20,536 bases of DNA, taken from UBA5314 sp039679855 (lineage in GTDB: Bacteria > Bacillota > Syntrophomonadia > Syntrophomonadales > Syntrophomonadaceae). Location of the stretch: positions 1 to 20,536 of the forward strand of contig JBDKUE010000119.1 of assembly GCA_039679855.1 (NCBI GenBank), written 5' to 3'. The notes under the pieces were generated by a model. The model made no database searches. It had not been told where the DNA came from and saw only the letters and a list, made by a program, of their open reading frames with translations. The translations under genes were made by a program, and so were the position numbers. The number at the start of each line of letters is the position of its first letter. The stretch's first letter is position 1. Shown in pieces: positions 6,707 to 13,452 of this stretch.

Positions 6707-6820
6707 CTCTGTCGAAGTATTCAAAATGAAGGATTTTGCCTAGAATATTGAAAAGCAGGGCAAGGGATGAATGAATGGCCTTATCCGTAATGGAATCACC
6801 CTTGAGAAATGGGAGGCATA

Positions 6821-6903
6821 TATATAATCAAAGGGTAAATTTTCGCATGAACGCGTTGTCATGGGTAGCAATACGTCCAGTATTATTCATTTCTTTGACG
6901 CCC
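6821..6903. repeat. Decayed copy of the inverted-repeat element, running into the fur gene
   Basis: Reading the plus strand, 6821-6903 matches the inner part of the elements at 10.7, 14.2 and 18.4 kb: TATATAATC, then a TAAATTTTCGCATG segment, GCGTTGTC, the hairpin AATAC-GTCCA-GTATT (6871-6885) and TTTGACGCCC at the end. The outer inverted repeats and the 51-bp unit are missing. The right end covers the stop codon and last six codons (GRQRNE) of the Fur-family gene, just after its CPEC zinc motif. Confidence 0.8.
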
Positions 6904-7320
6904 GCAGCATTCAGGGCAGTAAGCATAAAATTTAAGATCGTGGTCCAAAACCTGAAAACCCTGTTTCTCCAGATGTTCTTCCAATATATGAAGGAGGTCT
7001 TCTTGAACCTCGGCTATCGCTCCGCAGGACAGGCAGATAATGTGATGATGCTGGTGCCGGTCGTTGTCGCATAGCTCATAGCGGAATTTATCGCCAAACA
7101 TGCTTTTATGCAGAATGTCCATACTGGCTAGCATGTCAAGGGTTCTATATACGGTAGCCATTCCGATTAAGGGGTGACAGCCCCTGGCTTTCTGCAGAAC
7201 TTCCTCAGCGCTGAGGTGTTTGCCACGGTTGGCCACCATAACCTCTAAAATGGCTTCCCGCTGATTTGTTAAGCGATACTTGGAATCTTTGATTTTCTGA
7301 GCCAGATCACCGCTGCGCAT
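6883..7320 (-). CDS. Fur-family metal- or peroxide-responsive repressor
   Basis: DNA-binding metalloregulator, 145 aa. The N-terminal winged helix (about 1-80) contains RLTNQREAILEVM and MATVYRTLDML, the recognition-helix region. The C-terminal dimerisation domain has the His cluster RHQHHHIIC (His89, 91-93), the structural zinc pairs Cys96/Cys99 (CLSC) and Cys135/Cys138 (CPEC). I cannot tell Fur from PerR or Zur from these residues. The start ATG at 7320 has GGGAG upstream. It lies 38 bases after the PpiC-type foldase gene and upstream of sufCB, which makes iron homeostasis or oxidative-stress control of the Fe-S genes likely. Odd point: its last residues GRQRNE and the stop codon are encoded by a remnant of the repeat element described at 6821-6903. 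Confidence 0.9.
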   Translation of the reverse strand: MRSGDLAQKIKDSKYRLTNQREAILEVMVANRGKHLSAEEVLQKARGCHPLIGMATVYRTLDMLASMDILHKSMFGDKFRYELCDNDRHQHHHIICLSCGAIAEVQEDLLHILEEHLEKQGFQVLDHDLKFYAYCPECCGRQRNE

Positions 7321-7358
7321 AGGCCAACTCCCTACCTGTTGAAAATGGACCCATTAAA

Positions 7359-8282
7359 CTATTTGGTTCTCAGATCGTTTATCACTGCTTGCTTCCTTAT
7401 AGTTTCGAGCATCTGAGATATCTTCTGGTTTTGCAGGTATTCTTTTATCTGCGGCTCAAGGTCGGCGTAACTGCTCTTTTCTATTGGGACTACCTTTCCC
7501 GCCTTTATTATGTGAAAACCATAGTCTGATTTAACCGGCTGGGTTGTGGTTTCCCCGGGTTTTAGTTTCATAGCGGCGGTTTTAAATTCGGGGACCCAGT
7601 TGGACATGAGGTTGGCTGCTTCAAGATACCCTCCCTTGTCCTTGCTTCCCGGATCGGTTGAATATTGGGCCGCCAGTCGGCCGAAATCCTGGCCGTTTTT
7701 AATTTGCTCTAAAACCTGCCGGGCTTCAGCTTCAGTTGCAACTAAAATATGATATATTTCTATACCCTGTTTCAACTCTCCCTGGTGTTCATTATAGAAA
7801 TTTTTGGTCTCGTTGTCACTCACCTGTCCAACCGTCTGGTAAAGCTTCTGGGTCATTATTTCGGTTTTAGCCATATTCCTGATGTCCGCTTCACTCAACC
7901 CGGTCCTGCTAAGCATATCCTGATAGGTTTCCGCAGGCATCCCCGCTTTCATTGCAGCCAGAGTGGAATCGATATCTTTTTCTTCAACCAGTATGCCGCG
8001 TCGATCGGCTTCCTGTTTAATAAGCACATCCGTAACCATCTGCTCATACACAGCATCCTGAAGTTTGGTTAACGTGGTGGCATCCTTGTTCTGGTCGAGT
8101 TTAACCGCATTCTGGGTTTCATACAAAACAGTTCGAAATTTTAACATCTTGTTATATTCACTCTGGCTTACACCATAACCGTTCACTTCAATTGTGGTTT
8201 TATCCACTGGGGGAGCCGTCTTGCTGCACGCCGCGACGAATAAAAGCACCACCAGAACAACCAGCAACCGTGGTTTTGACAT
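7359..8282 (-). CDS. PrsA/SurA-like lipoprotein foldase (parvulin-type peptidyl-prolyl isomerase)
   Basis: Extracytoplasmic membrane-anchored foldase that helps exported proteins fold. The ATG at 8282 (MSKPRLLVVLVVLLFVAACSK) has AAGGAGGG upstream and produces a textbook lipoprotein signal: positive start, hydrophobic core, lipobox with Cys19. The mature part has a helical SurA/PrsA N-terminal-like region (about 30-165), a parvulin PpiC domain (about 172-262: IYHILVATEAEA..., GQDFGRLAAQYSTDPGS, GGYL, DYGFHIIK), and a charged C-terminal helix. The total of 307 aa fits PrsA. Upstream, AGTATA at 8312-8317 reads as a TATACT -10 box on the minus strand, with no good -35. It precedes the Fur-family gene by 38 bases and may be cotranscribed with it; the two functions have no obvious link. 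Confidence 0.88.
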   Translation of the reverse strand: MSKPRLLVVLVVLLFVAACSKTAPPVDKTTIEVNGYGVSQSEYNKMLKFRTVLYETQNAVKLDQNKDATTLTKLQDAVYEQMVTDVLIKQEADRRGILVEEKDIDSTLAAMKAGMPAETYQDMLSRTGLSEADIRNMAKTEIMTQKLYQTVGQVSDNETKNFYNEHQGELKQGIEIYHILVATEAEARQVLEQIKNGQDFGRLAAQYSTDPGSKDKGGYLEAANLMSNWVPEFKTAAMKLKPGETTTQPVKSDYGFHIIKAGKVVPIEKSSYADLEPQIKEYLQNQKISQMLETIRKQAVINDLRTK

Positions 8283-8352
8283 ATTGACCCTCCTTGAGCA
8301 TTCTTCCAGACAGTATAACATATTGAAGTATCAGGGTATAACTCATAGCGGC

Positions 8353-8394
8353 CAAATAAAAAATGAGGGGCTGACCCTCAGAAGAGTCAGCCCC
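8353..8394 (-). terminator. Rho-independent terminator of gdhA
   Basis: GGGGCTGAC (8367-8375) pairs perfectly with GTCAGCCCC (8386-8394). Reading the minus strand, the stem is followed by TCATTTTTTATTT (8353-8366 on the plus strand). It lies about 33 bases after the gdhA stop, and separates gdhA from the foldase gene. A strong, classical terminator. Confidence 0.9.
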
Positions 8395-8427
8395 GCTTAT
8401 TTATTTGCATCAGAATCAAAAATTTAT

Positions 8428-9759
8428 TTAGACGATTCCTTGGGCGAGCATGGCATCGGCCACTTTGAGGAACCCGGCTATGTTGGCTCCGACCACCAGG
8501 TTGCCCTCGCAGCCATATTCCTTGGCAGCAGCGGCTGAATTCTTGTAGATGTTGACCATGATCTCTTTCAATTTGGCGTCAACCTCTTCAAAGCTCCAGG
8601 ACAATCTCATGCTGTTCTGGCTCATTTCCAGGGCGGAGGTGGCTACGCCGCCGGCATTGGCAGCCTTGCCGGGAGCAAACAGAACCTTGTTGTCCAGGAA
8701 TACCTTGACTGCTTCGGGGGTGGAGGGCATGTTGGCTCCTTCACCAACCGCAAAACAACCATTAGCGACCAGCGCTTTGGCATCTGCTTCATCCAGCTCG
8801 TTCTGGGTTGCACAGGGCAGAGCTATATCGCATTTAATATTCCAGATGCCGGTTCCTTCATAGTACTTGGCCTCCGGATGTTCTTTGACGTAGTCCTTAA
8901 TTCTTCCTCTTTCCACTTCCTTGATCCGCTGCACGGTTGCCAGCTTGATTCCATCCGGGTCATAAATGTAGCCGTTGGAATCACTCAGAGCCACAACCTT
9001 GGCACCCAGCTGGGTCATCTTTTGAGTTGCATAAATAGCTACGTTACCTGAACCGGAAATAACTACAGTACTTCCGGCAATTGACTTGCCGGCATCGTTA
9101 ACCATCGCTTCAACCAGATAGGATAGCCCATAACCGGTAGCTTCGGTTCTAGCCAGGCTTCCACCCCAGGTCAGGCCTTTGCCGGTGAGTACACCTTCAT
9201 ACAACCCGGTCAGCCGTTTGTACTGGCCATACAGGAACCCGATTTCGCGAGCTCCGGTTCCGATATCACCAGCCGGTACATCGACGTCCGCTCCAATGTG
9301 ACGGAATAGCTCGGTCATGAAGCTCTGGCAAAATCTCATAACTTCTCCATCTGATTTGCCTTTGGGATCAAAGTCGCTGCCGCCCTTGCCGCCGCCGATA
9401 GGCAGACTGGTCAAAGAATTCTTGAAAATCTGTTCAAAACCCAGGAACTTGATAATGCCTGAATAAACGGTGGGATGCAATCTGAGTCCACCCTTGTAGG
9501 GACCGATGGCGCTGTTGAATTGAATGCGCATTCCGCGGTTTACTTGTACTTTGCCGTTGTCATCAACCCAGGGCACCCGGAAAATAATCTGTCTTTCCGG
9601 TTCAACGATTCTTTCCAGTATACCAGCCTTCTGATACTCAGGATGTTTCTCAAAAACGGGTTCCAGTGACTCCAGAACCTCTTTAACCGCCTGGAGAAAC
9701 TCTGGTTCATTAGGATTTCTTTCCACAACCTTGGCATACACATCAGAAACATAAGACAT
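8428..9759 (-). CDS. gdhA: Glutamate dehydrogenase, hexameric NADP-type
   Basis: Reductive amination of 2-oxoglutarate with ammonium to glutamate (reversible), in the cytoplasm. The start ATG at 9759 (MSYVSDVYAK) has AAAGGAGG 8 bases upstream and gives 443 aa, the size of the small hexameric class. Landmarks: GPYKGGLR with Lys89, PIGGGKGG with the catalytic Lys125, VPAGDIGTG with Asp165, the nucleotide-binding GSGNVA at 236-241, and SDSNG near 259, whose form after the second beta strand fits NADP specificity. The N-terminal alignment (FRVPWVDDNGKVQVNRG) is also typical. It is monocistronic, with a strong promoter upstream and a clear terminator downstream. Coenzyme preference is inferred from motif, not shown. 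Confidence 0.95.
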   Translation of the reverse strand: MSYVSDVYAKVVERNPNEPEFLQAVKEVLESLEPVFEKHPEYQKAGILERIVEPERQIIFRVPWVDDNGKVQVNRGMRIQFNSAIGPYKGGLRLHPTVYSGIIKFLGFEQIFKNSLTSLPIGGGKGGSDFDPKGKSDGEVMRFCQSFMTELFRHIGADVDVPAGDIGTGAREIGFLYGQYKRLTGLYEGVLTGKGLTWGGSLARTEATGYGLSYLVEAMVNDAGKSIAGSTVVISGSGNVAIYATQKMTQLGAKVVALSDSNGYIYDPDGIKLATVQRIKEVERGRIKDYVKEHPEAKYYEGTGIWNIKCDIALPCATQNELDEADAKALVANGCFAVGEGANMPSTPEAVKVFLDNKVLFAPGKAANAGGVATSALEMSQNSMRLSWSFEEVDAKLKEIMVNIYKNSAAAAKEYGCEGNLVVGANIAGFLKVADAMLAQGIV

Positions 9760-9805
9760 GGTTATTCCTCCTTTGGAATAGTAGTGTGTGTCGACCACCA
9801 CCCCA

Positions 9806-9834
9806 ATTATAGATGCAGGCAAAATCCCTGTAAA
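9806..9834 (-). promoter_or_regulatory. Predicted gdhA promoter
   Basis: On the minus strand TTTACA (TGTAAA at 9829-9834) and TATAAT (ATTATA at 9806-9811) are separated by 17 bases, close to consensus. The start codon is about 45 bases downstream. A wider inverted repeat CAGGCAA (9816-9822) / TTGCCTG (9866-9872) brackets the -35 region, with a small ATAC-T-GTAT palindrome between, and might bind a regulator. Confidence 0.65.
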
Positions 9835-9914
9835 TAGGTTCAGAGAAGATATACTGTATGCAATCTTGCCTGTTTTATTGCTTTATCCTCATAGTTTGCA
9901 TTCCCCGGGTGAGA

Positions 9915-10259
9915 CTAAAAGTTCTGTTCAATAATCCTTTGGATTATTCCCTGAATTTCGTTGAAAAACTGGATGAATCTGGCCTCGGCAATGAAAAAGA
10001 AAGCCACTCGCTCATCCCTCTCCAGTTCCTCAATTTGGGTTTTTATGGTCTTGACCTGCCCTTCCGGAAGTATATGACCACTTATCCGGGCACAATCAAG
10101 CTCCATCTGCAGCGACCTTATTTGGGCTATCTGATCCTTCAAGTCCGCCTTTTGTTCAATCTGCTTCTTGGCTGTTCGATAGTCTTCATAGGCCTCGGTA
10201 GCAACGATTGTCTGCGCGAGTTGGTGAGCTTTTTCATAGGCCTGGTTATTGCTGTCCAT
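9915..10259 (-). CDS. YlbF/YmcA-family protein
   Basis: Small all-helical cytoplasmic protein, 114 aa, of the YlbF/YmcA (DUF964) family. In Bacillus, YlbF, YmcA and YaaT form an Fe-S-containing complex that affects RNase Y activity, competence and biofilm formation. The N-terminal pattern (YEKAHQLAQTIVATEAYEDYRTAKKQIEQKADLK) and the amphipathic helix EGQVKTIKTQIEELERDERV match the family layout. The sequence has only one Cys, so Fe-S binding by conserved cysteines is not evident in this protein. The start ATG at 10259 has AGGAGG 9 bases upstream. It is followed by gdhA on the same strand, but gdhA has its own promoter. Family assignment is good; function in this organism is inferred. Confidence 0.8.
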   Translation of the reverse strand: MDSNNQAYEKAHQLAQTIVATEAYEDYRTAKKQIEQKADLKDQIAQIRSLQMELDCARISGHILPEGQVKTIKTQIEELERDERVAFFFIAEARFIQFFNEIQGIIQRIIEQNF

Positions 10260-10643
10260 TCTTAAAGCCTCCTGCTTTTTTAACCAATGTTATGTTATTC
10301 CCGCGTTTTTATCCAGCCTTCCGGTTGGACGGTTTGCTGACCTTTGCCTGCTTGCGTGTCGCTTTATCTTCTTACAATGACTTTTTTTAGTCCTGGAGTG
10401 CATTTTTGATAAAAGCTAACTCCCTGCCCGATTTTCCGCCCTAAGTTGCCAGGTTCCCATTTTCCATTATTATAAAGATGTTATGGTATGTAACGTTAAG
10501 CCACAAAAAGCAGCTTTTTCCAAAGGCCTGCAAGCCTTAAGAGCCTGCGCCTTGCTGGTGACTAAGCAAGCTCCATAAAGTGCAAAGCGGTTCAAGCGCA
10601 TTGTTTCGTGGGTGGCAGAATAATACAATATATTTAGATGCTA
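10260..10643. other. Gene-free stretch upstream of the YlbF-family gene
   Basis: I see no convincing gene. Near the left end is the YlbF ribosome binding site and presumably its promoter. A small inverted repeat AAGGC-CTGCAA-GCCTT occurs around 10523-10538. The rest is AT-rich spacer running up to the inverted-repeat element. Short open frames here lack ribosome binding sites. Confidence 0.5.
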
Positions 10644-10893
10644 GTACTCTGTTAACCCTAATTCTATATATAATCGTTCGTATGACTGCGTTGTCGTGGT
10701 TAGCAATACGTCCAGTATTACTCATTTGACGCCCACGGACGGGCTAATGCGGCGGTGCCAGGACGGCAAGGAGCTGACGCCCACGGATGGGCTAATACGG
10801 CGGTGCCAGGACGGCAAGGAGCCGCCGAGCCCGTCTTGTCCTACAAAAATTTTCCTCGACGAGTTATATACAGAATTAGGGTTAACAGAGTAC
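10644..10893. mobile_element. MITE-like element, copy 1 (two internal units)
   Basis: A 250-bp non-coding element. The ends are perfect 21-bp inverted repeats at 10644-10664 (GTACT followed by CTGTTAACCCTAATTC) and 10873-10893. Inside are the hairpin AATAC-GTCCA-GTATT, then two tandem units (48 and 51 bp) with hairpins GCCC-ACGGAC-GGGC or GCCC-ACGGAT-GGGC and TGCC-AGGAC-GGCA, then AAAAATTTT and CTCG-A-CGAG. It lies in the opposite orientation to the 14 and 18 kb copies and lacks about 14 bases near its left end that those have. GTAC, or TA inside it, at both outer ends could be the duplicated target. No transposase is encoded, so mobilisation would have to be in trans. Confidence 0.85.
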
Positions 10894-10923
10894 TCGGACG
10901 GTAAAGAGTAGAGGAGGGAGGCA

Positions 10924-11112
10924 ATGATGAAGTACATTTCAGTTGTGGTACCCGAGGAGGTCGATCGCGCTTTGCGTTTCGCCTGTGCTGACCAGGCAAC
11001 GACCAAGTCCAGGCTGGTTAGAAAATTAATTGAAGACTATCTGGAGGAATGGAAAGACCGGTTTGAAAGTTCGGGTTCGCATATCGCCCTGGATGCTGAG
11101 GAGGCAAAGTAA
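10924..11112 (+). CDS. Small ribbon-helix-helix (CopG/Arc-like) protein
   Basis: A 62-aa protein starting MMKYISVVVPEEVDRALR; ATG at 10924 (or the next codon, 10927) with GAGGAGGG 5-8 bases upstream. The pattern of a short beta strand (YISVVVP), helix (EEVDRALRFACADQ), turn with TTKSRLVRKLIEDYLEEW helix is that of ribbon-helix-helix DNA-binding proteins such as CopG and antitoxins. The tail is acidic. It is the only plus-strand gene in this part and begins 31 bases after the right end of the repeat element, so its transcript may start in or pass through the element. No toxin gene is adjacent, so it is not obviously half of a toxin-antitoxin pair. A terminator follows. Confidence 0.72.
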   Translation: MMKYISVVVPEEVDRALRFACADQATTKSRLVRKLIEDYLEEWKDRFESSGSHIALDAEEAK

Positions 11113-11153
11113 CCTAAAACTAGGAATAAACGTGAGCGGATGATTTAATTGGG

Positions 11154-11201
11154 GGACGCAAGTTGGTTTTTTGGAAATTTAACCTGCGTCCTTTATCTTT
11201 T
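11154..11201 (+). terminator. Terminator after the ribbon-helix-helix gene
   Basis: GGACGCA (11154-11160) pairs with TGCGTCC (11185-11191), with an inner GGTT/AACC pairing, followed by TTTATCTTTT. About 40 bases after the stop at 11112. It also lies just beyond the yraN stop on the minus strand and may act on both sides. Confidence 0.75.
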
Positions 11202-11205
11202 GCCG

Positions 11206-11553
11206 TTAGAAGGCTGATTCAATATGTTCGATATGGTTTTCACCGTTTAATATGGTTATGGCGATTACATCAAAACGCACAAACCGGAAAGGCTTGGAAA
11301 AGCTTTCTAAAAATAAATAGGCCGCTTTCTTTAGATGTCTAATTTTGGCCGGGGTAACCGATTCCTGGGGCAGTCCGAACCGATGACTGCGGCGCGTCTT
11401 TACCTCGACCAAAACTAGCCCCCCGGAAAACTCGCATATTATGTCAATTTCACCATAGGCGGTTCTATAATTGCGCTTAAGGACCTTGTAACCCTTTTCC
11501 AGCAGGAATTTAACTGCCAGATCTTCACCGGTCCTGCCCAGCTCCTTATTCAT
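11206..11553 (-). CDS. yraN: YraN family (UPF0102) endonuclease-like protein
   Basis: A 115-aa protein of the widespread UPF0102/YraN family with a restriction-endonuclease/Holliday-resolvase-like fold; cellular role is not established. Visible motifs: GRTGEDLAVKFLLEKGYKVL at the N-terminus, NYRTAYGEIDII with the metal-binding Glu/Asp, and LVEVKTRR with the catalytic Glu-x-Lys, then GLPQESVTPAKIRHLKKAA. The start ATG overlaps the stop of the preceding FlhB-like gene (ATGA), showing translational coupling. It is the last gene of the rnhB, FliK-like, FlhB-like, yraN cluster; the association of rnhB and yraN is common in bacteria. Confidence 0.93.
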   Translation of the reverse strand: MNKELGRTGEDLAVKFLLEKGYKVLKRNYRTAYGEIDIICEFSGGLVLVEVKTRRSHRFGLPQESVTPAKIRHLKKAAYLFLESFSKPFRFVRFDVIAITILNGENHIEHIESAF

Positions 11554-11831
11554 GCTAACCCCTTTTTATAACCCTGGTCCATCCGGTAAATAAACGCCAG
11601 TATTTCGGCGACCACACCGTACAGCTCGGGAGGGATCTCCTGGTATAATTCCAGGGCCATCAGATAGTCAGCCAACTGCTTGTCCTGCCTGAGCGGCACC
11701 TGGTTTTGTTCGGCCAACCGGGCAATATTCTCCGCAATCACGCCGCGGCCCTTGGCAACTACTACCGGGACCTCGTCTTTTTCCATATCATAGCGCAGAG
11801 CCACCGCTTTTTTATGCTCCTGGTTTTCCAA
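11550..11831 (-). CDS. Stand-alone FlhB C-terminal domain protein
   Basis: A 93-aa protein corresponding to the cytoplasmic switch domain of FlhB/YscU (export gate of the flagellar type III system), without the membrane domain. The segment AVALRYDMEKDEVPVVVAKGRG and LYQEIPPELYGVVAEILAFIYRM match FlhB after its self-cleavage site. The NPTH cleavage motif itself is absent, so the protein begins where the cleaved C-terminal fragment would. The start is TTG at 11831 with GAGG 8 bases upstream. The gene follows the FliK-like gene by 13 bases and overlaps yraN by 4. Bacillus YlqH is the equivalent. Role in export switching is inferred from homology and from the FliK-like neighbour. Confidence 0.85.
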   Translation of the reverse strand: MENQEHKKAVALRYDMEKDEVPVVVAKGRGVIAENIARLAEQNQVPLRQDKQLADYLMALELYQEIPPELYGVVAEILAFIYRMDQGYKKGLA

Positions 11832-11844
11832 ACCGATGTCCTCC

Positions 11845-13452
11845 CTATACGGTTATATCAATAGCCACCAGATCGGGCTCTTCCCCGGCGTCAACCAGCG
11901 AAGGGCGCAGGTTGGCTTCCTTTTCCATATCACTGGCAACCGAGATGCCGCGGTTGTTGACCTGATAGCCCAATTCGCCCAAAGCCTCAATCAGATCAGG
12001 CAAACCGTTCTCCAGGTGCCGGCCCACCTGTTGGTTCTCAACTACACCCGTAATTCCTAGACTTCCTGCCCTGGCCCAATCAGCATGAAAAACCACCTTG
12101 CCCATCTGGCCGGTATCGAGCCCCACTACCAGGCTTAATCTGTCGGCCTGCTTAAGATTTTGCTTGCTGGATCCGTCATGCTGCACCCGGATCTGCACCT
12201 GTTTAACCCCCTGTTCCACTTGAACCGGAAAGGAGATGTAGTATAGGCCCTGGTTGTTCTCCTGGACAAGCGCGGTCCTGGCAAAGGAATTTAAAATTTG
12301 TTGTCCACTTAGCTCCTTCTCCAGGCTTTCCAGACTGGTCAATATTTGCTGAACTTCAGGGCGGGCGCTGTGAAGGCTCTTTTTCAACACGTTCTGTAGG
12401 TTGTTGATCTCCCTTACCAGATCGGCCGTTTCCCGCGGGCGAGCTTCCATTTTCTGCGCATTGTACACCGGGTCCTCGTTAAACCTGACCATGAGTTCAG
12501 TGAGCAGGGTTCTTATAATGCTCCTGGTCTGGGTCAAAAGATCGGGCCCACCCTCAGGGAGCGGGTTTAACACTGGTGTTGGCGAAGATTCGGTTTCCAC
12601 CACCGGACGGTTGGGCAAAATCTGAATCCTGCCAGTTTCTTCCGGCATCTTCCGGGTTTCCAAAATGACAGCCTGATCTGCTTTCTGAGGTATTTGCCCC
12701 TGGGGCTGCTCAACCCGGGTATCGGGCACCGGAGGCGATGTAACCGGCCGGGGAACGGCAGCATCTTCAGAAGGCATGGCCTGTGGCTTAACGTTAGGAG
12801 CGGCCTGCCAATTGGCCTCCGGCCGGGTTGAACGCACGGCCGCCGGCAATAAGACCGGGGCTCCCTCCGGCATTTCACCGAGCAGTTGAACCAGGCGCCC
12901 TGCCAACTGGCCTACATCGCCCGGTTCTTTTAAAAATGAGGCCAGGGCCTTTAAAGTAAGCTCATTGGAAGGCAGTCCGGCAGCTCGGGTCAGGACTGCC
13001 ACTTCGATGTTTTCAGGATTGTATCCGCCCAAAATCTTTATAGCCCGGTTGGCTTCTATAATATTATCCCTGGTTACCGGCAGTTGGTATTGAATCAATT
13101 TTTTGGCAATGGCCAGATTCTCTTCCCCGGAATCAACTCCCAGTTTCTGAAGGTTTAAAACCAGGCCGGTTTCCCGCTGCTGACCCAGGGCTTCCGGAGT
13201 TAACAGTTTCAAATAGGTACGACCTTCGCGAAAGTCGTCAACCGAAAGAAAGACCTGTTGTCCCTGGCTGACGTTTACTTCACTGAAGGCTTCGACCAGC
13301 TTGCCTTTAATCAGCAAGGCCAGCATACCGTCCGGCTTTACTTCCTGAACCAGACCGCTCACTACTTCGCCTTTGTTAAGGACAAGGCCTTGTTCTAGAG
13401 TCTTATTGAGGTTAAGTAGAAAACTGGTCAAAGAGACCTGGCTGCTCTGCAT
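11845..13452 (-). CDS. FliK-like flagellar hook-length control / YlqG-like protein
   Basis: A 535-aa protein with a variable middle rich in Pro, Gln and Ala (about 200-300) and a more conserved C-terminal part (about 410-510: LYYISFPVQVEQGVKQVQIRVQHDG..., LSLVVGLDTGQMGKVVFHADW) that resembles the FliK C-terminal (Flg_hook) domain, which contacts FlhB. The N-terminal part (FLLNLNKTLEQGLVLNKGEVVSGLVQEV, LLIKGKLVEAFSEVNVSQGQQVFLSV) looks like a small beta domain. The start ATG at 13452 has AGGAGG 7 bases upstream and lies inside the rnhB gene, overlapping it by 41 bases. The following gene encodes a free FlhB C-terminal domain, so the two may be partners. Assignment as FliK proper is uncertain; a YlqG-type protein of unknown role is the alternative. 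Confidence 0.7.
   Translation of the reverse strand: MQSSQVSLTSFLLNLNKTLEQGLVLNKGEVVSGLVQEVKPDGMLALLIKGKLVEAFSEVNVSQGQQVFLSVDDFREGRTYLKLLTPEALGQQRETGLVLNLQKLGVDSGEENLAIAKKLIQYQLPVTRDNIIEANRAIKILGGYNPENIEVAVLTRAAGLPSNELTLKALASFLKEPGDVGQLAGRLVQLLGEMPEGAPVLLPAAVRSTRPEANWQAAPNVKPQAMPSEDAAVPRPVTSPPVPDTRVEQPQGQIPQKADQAVILETRKMPEETGRIQILPNRPVVETESSPTPVLNPLPEGGPDLLTQTRSIIRTLLTELMVRFNEDPVYNAQKMEARPRETADLVREINNLQNVLKKSLHSARPEVQQILTSLESLEKELSGQQILNSFARTALVQENNQGLYYISFPVQVEQGVKQVQIRVQHDGSSKQNLKQADRLSLVVGLDTGQMGKVVFHADWARAGSLGITGVVENQQVGRHLENGLPDLIEALGELGYQVNNRGISVASDMEKEANLRPSLVDAGEEPDLVAIDITV

Noticed and set aside
8367..8394. Attenuator or riboswitch for the foldase gene
   Set aside because: The hairpin with T-run faces the end of gdhA on the minus strand, and is fully explained as its terminator.
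10696..10911. Open frame inside the element at 10.7 kb
   Set aside because: It consists of element and repeat sequence, starts without a ribosome binding site, and is not kept in the other copies.
10924..11112. Toxin-antitoxin module
   Set aside because: The ribbon-helix-helix protein looks antitoxin-like, but no toxin-sized gene is adjacent; a terminator follows immediately.
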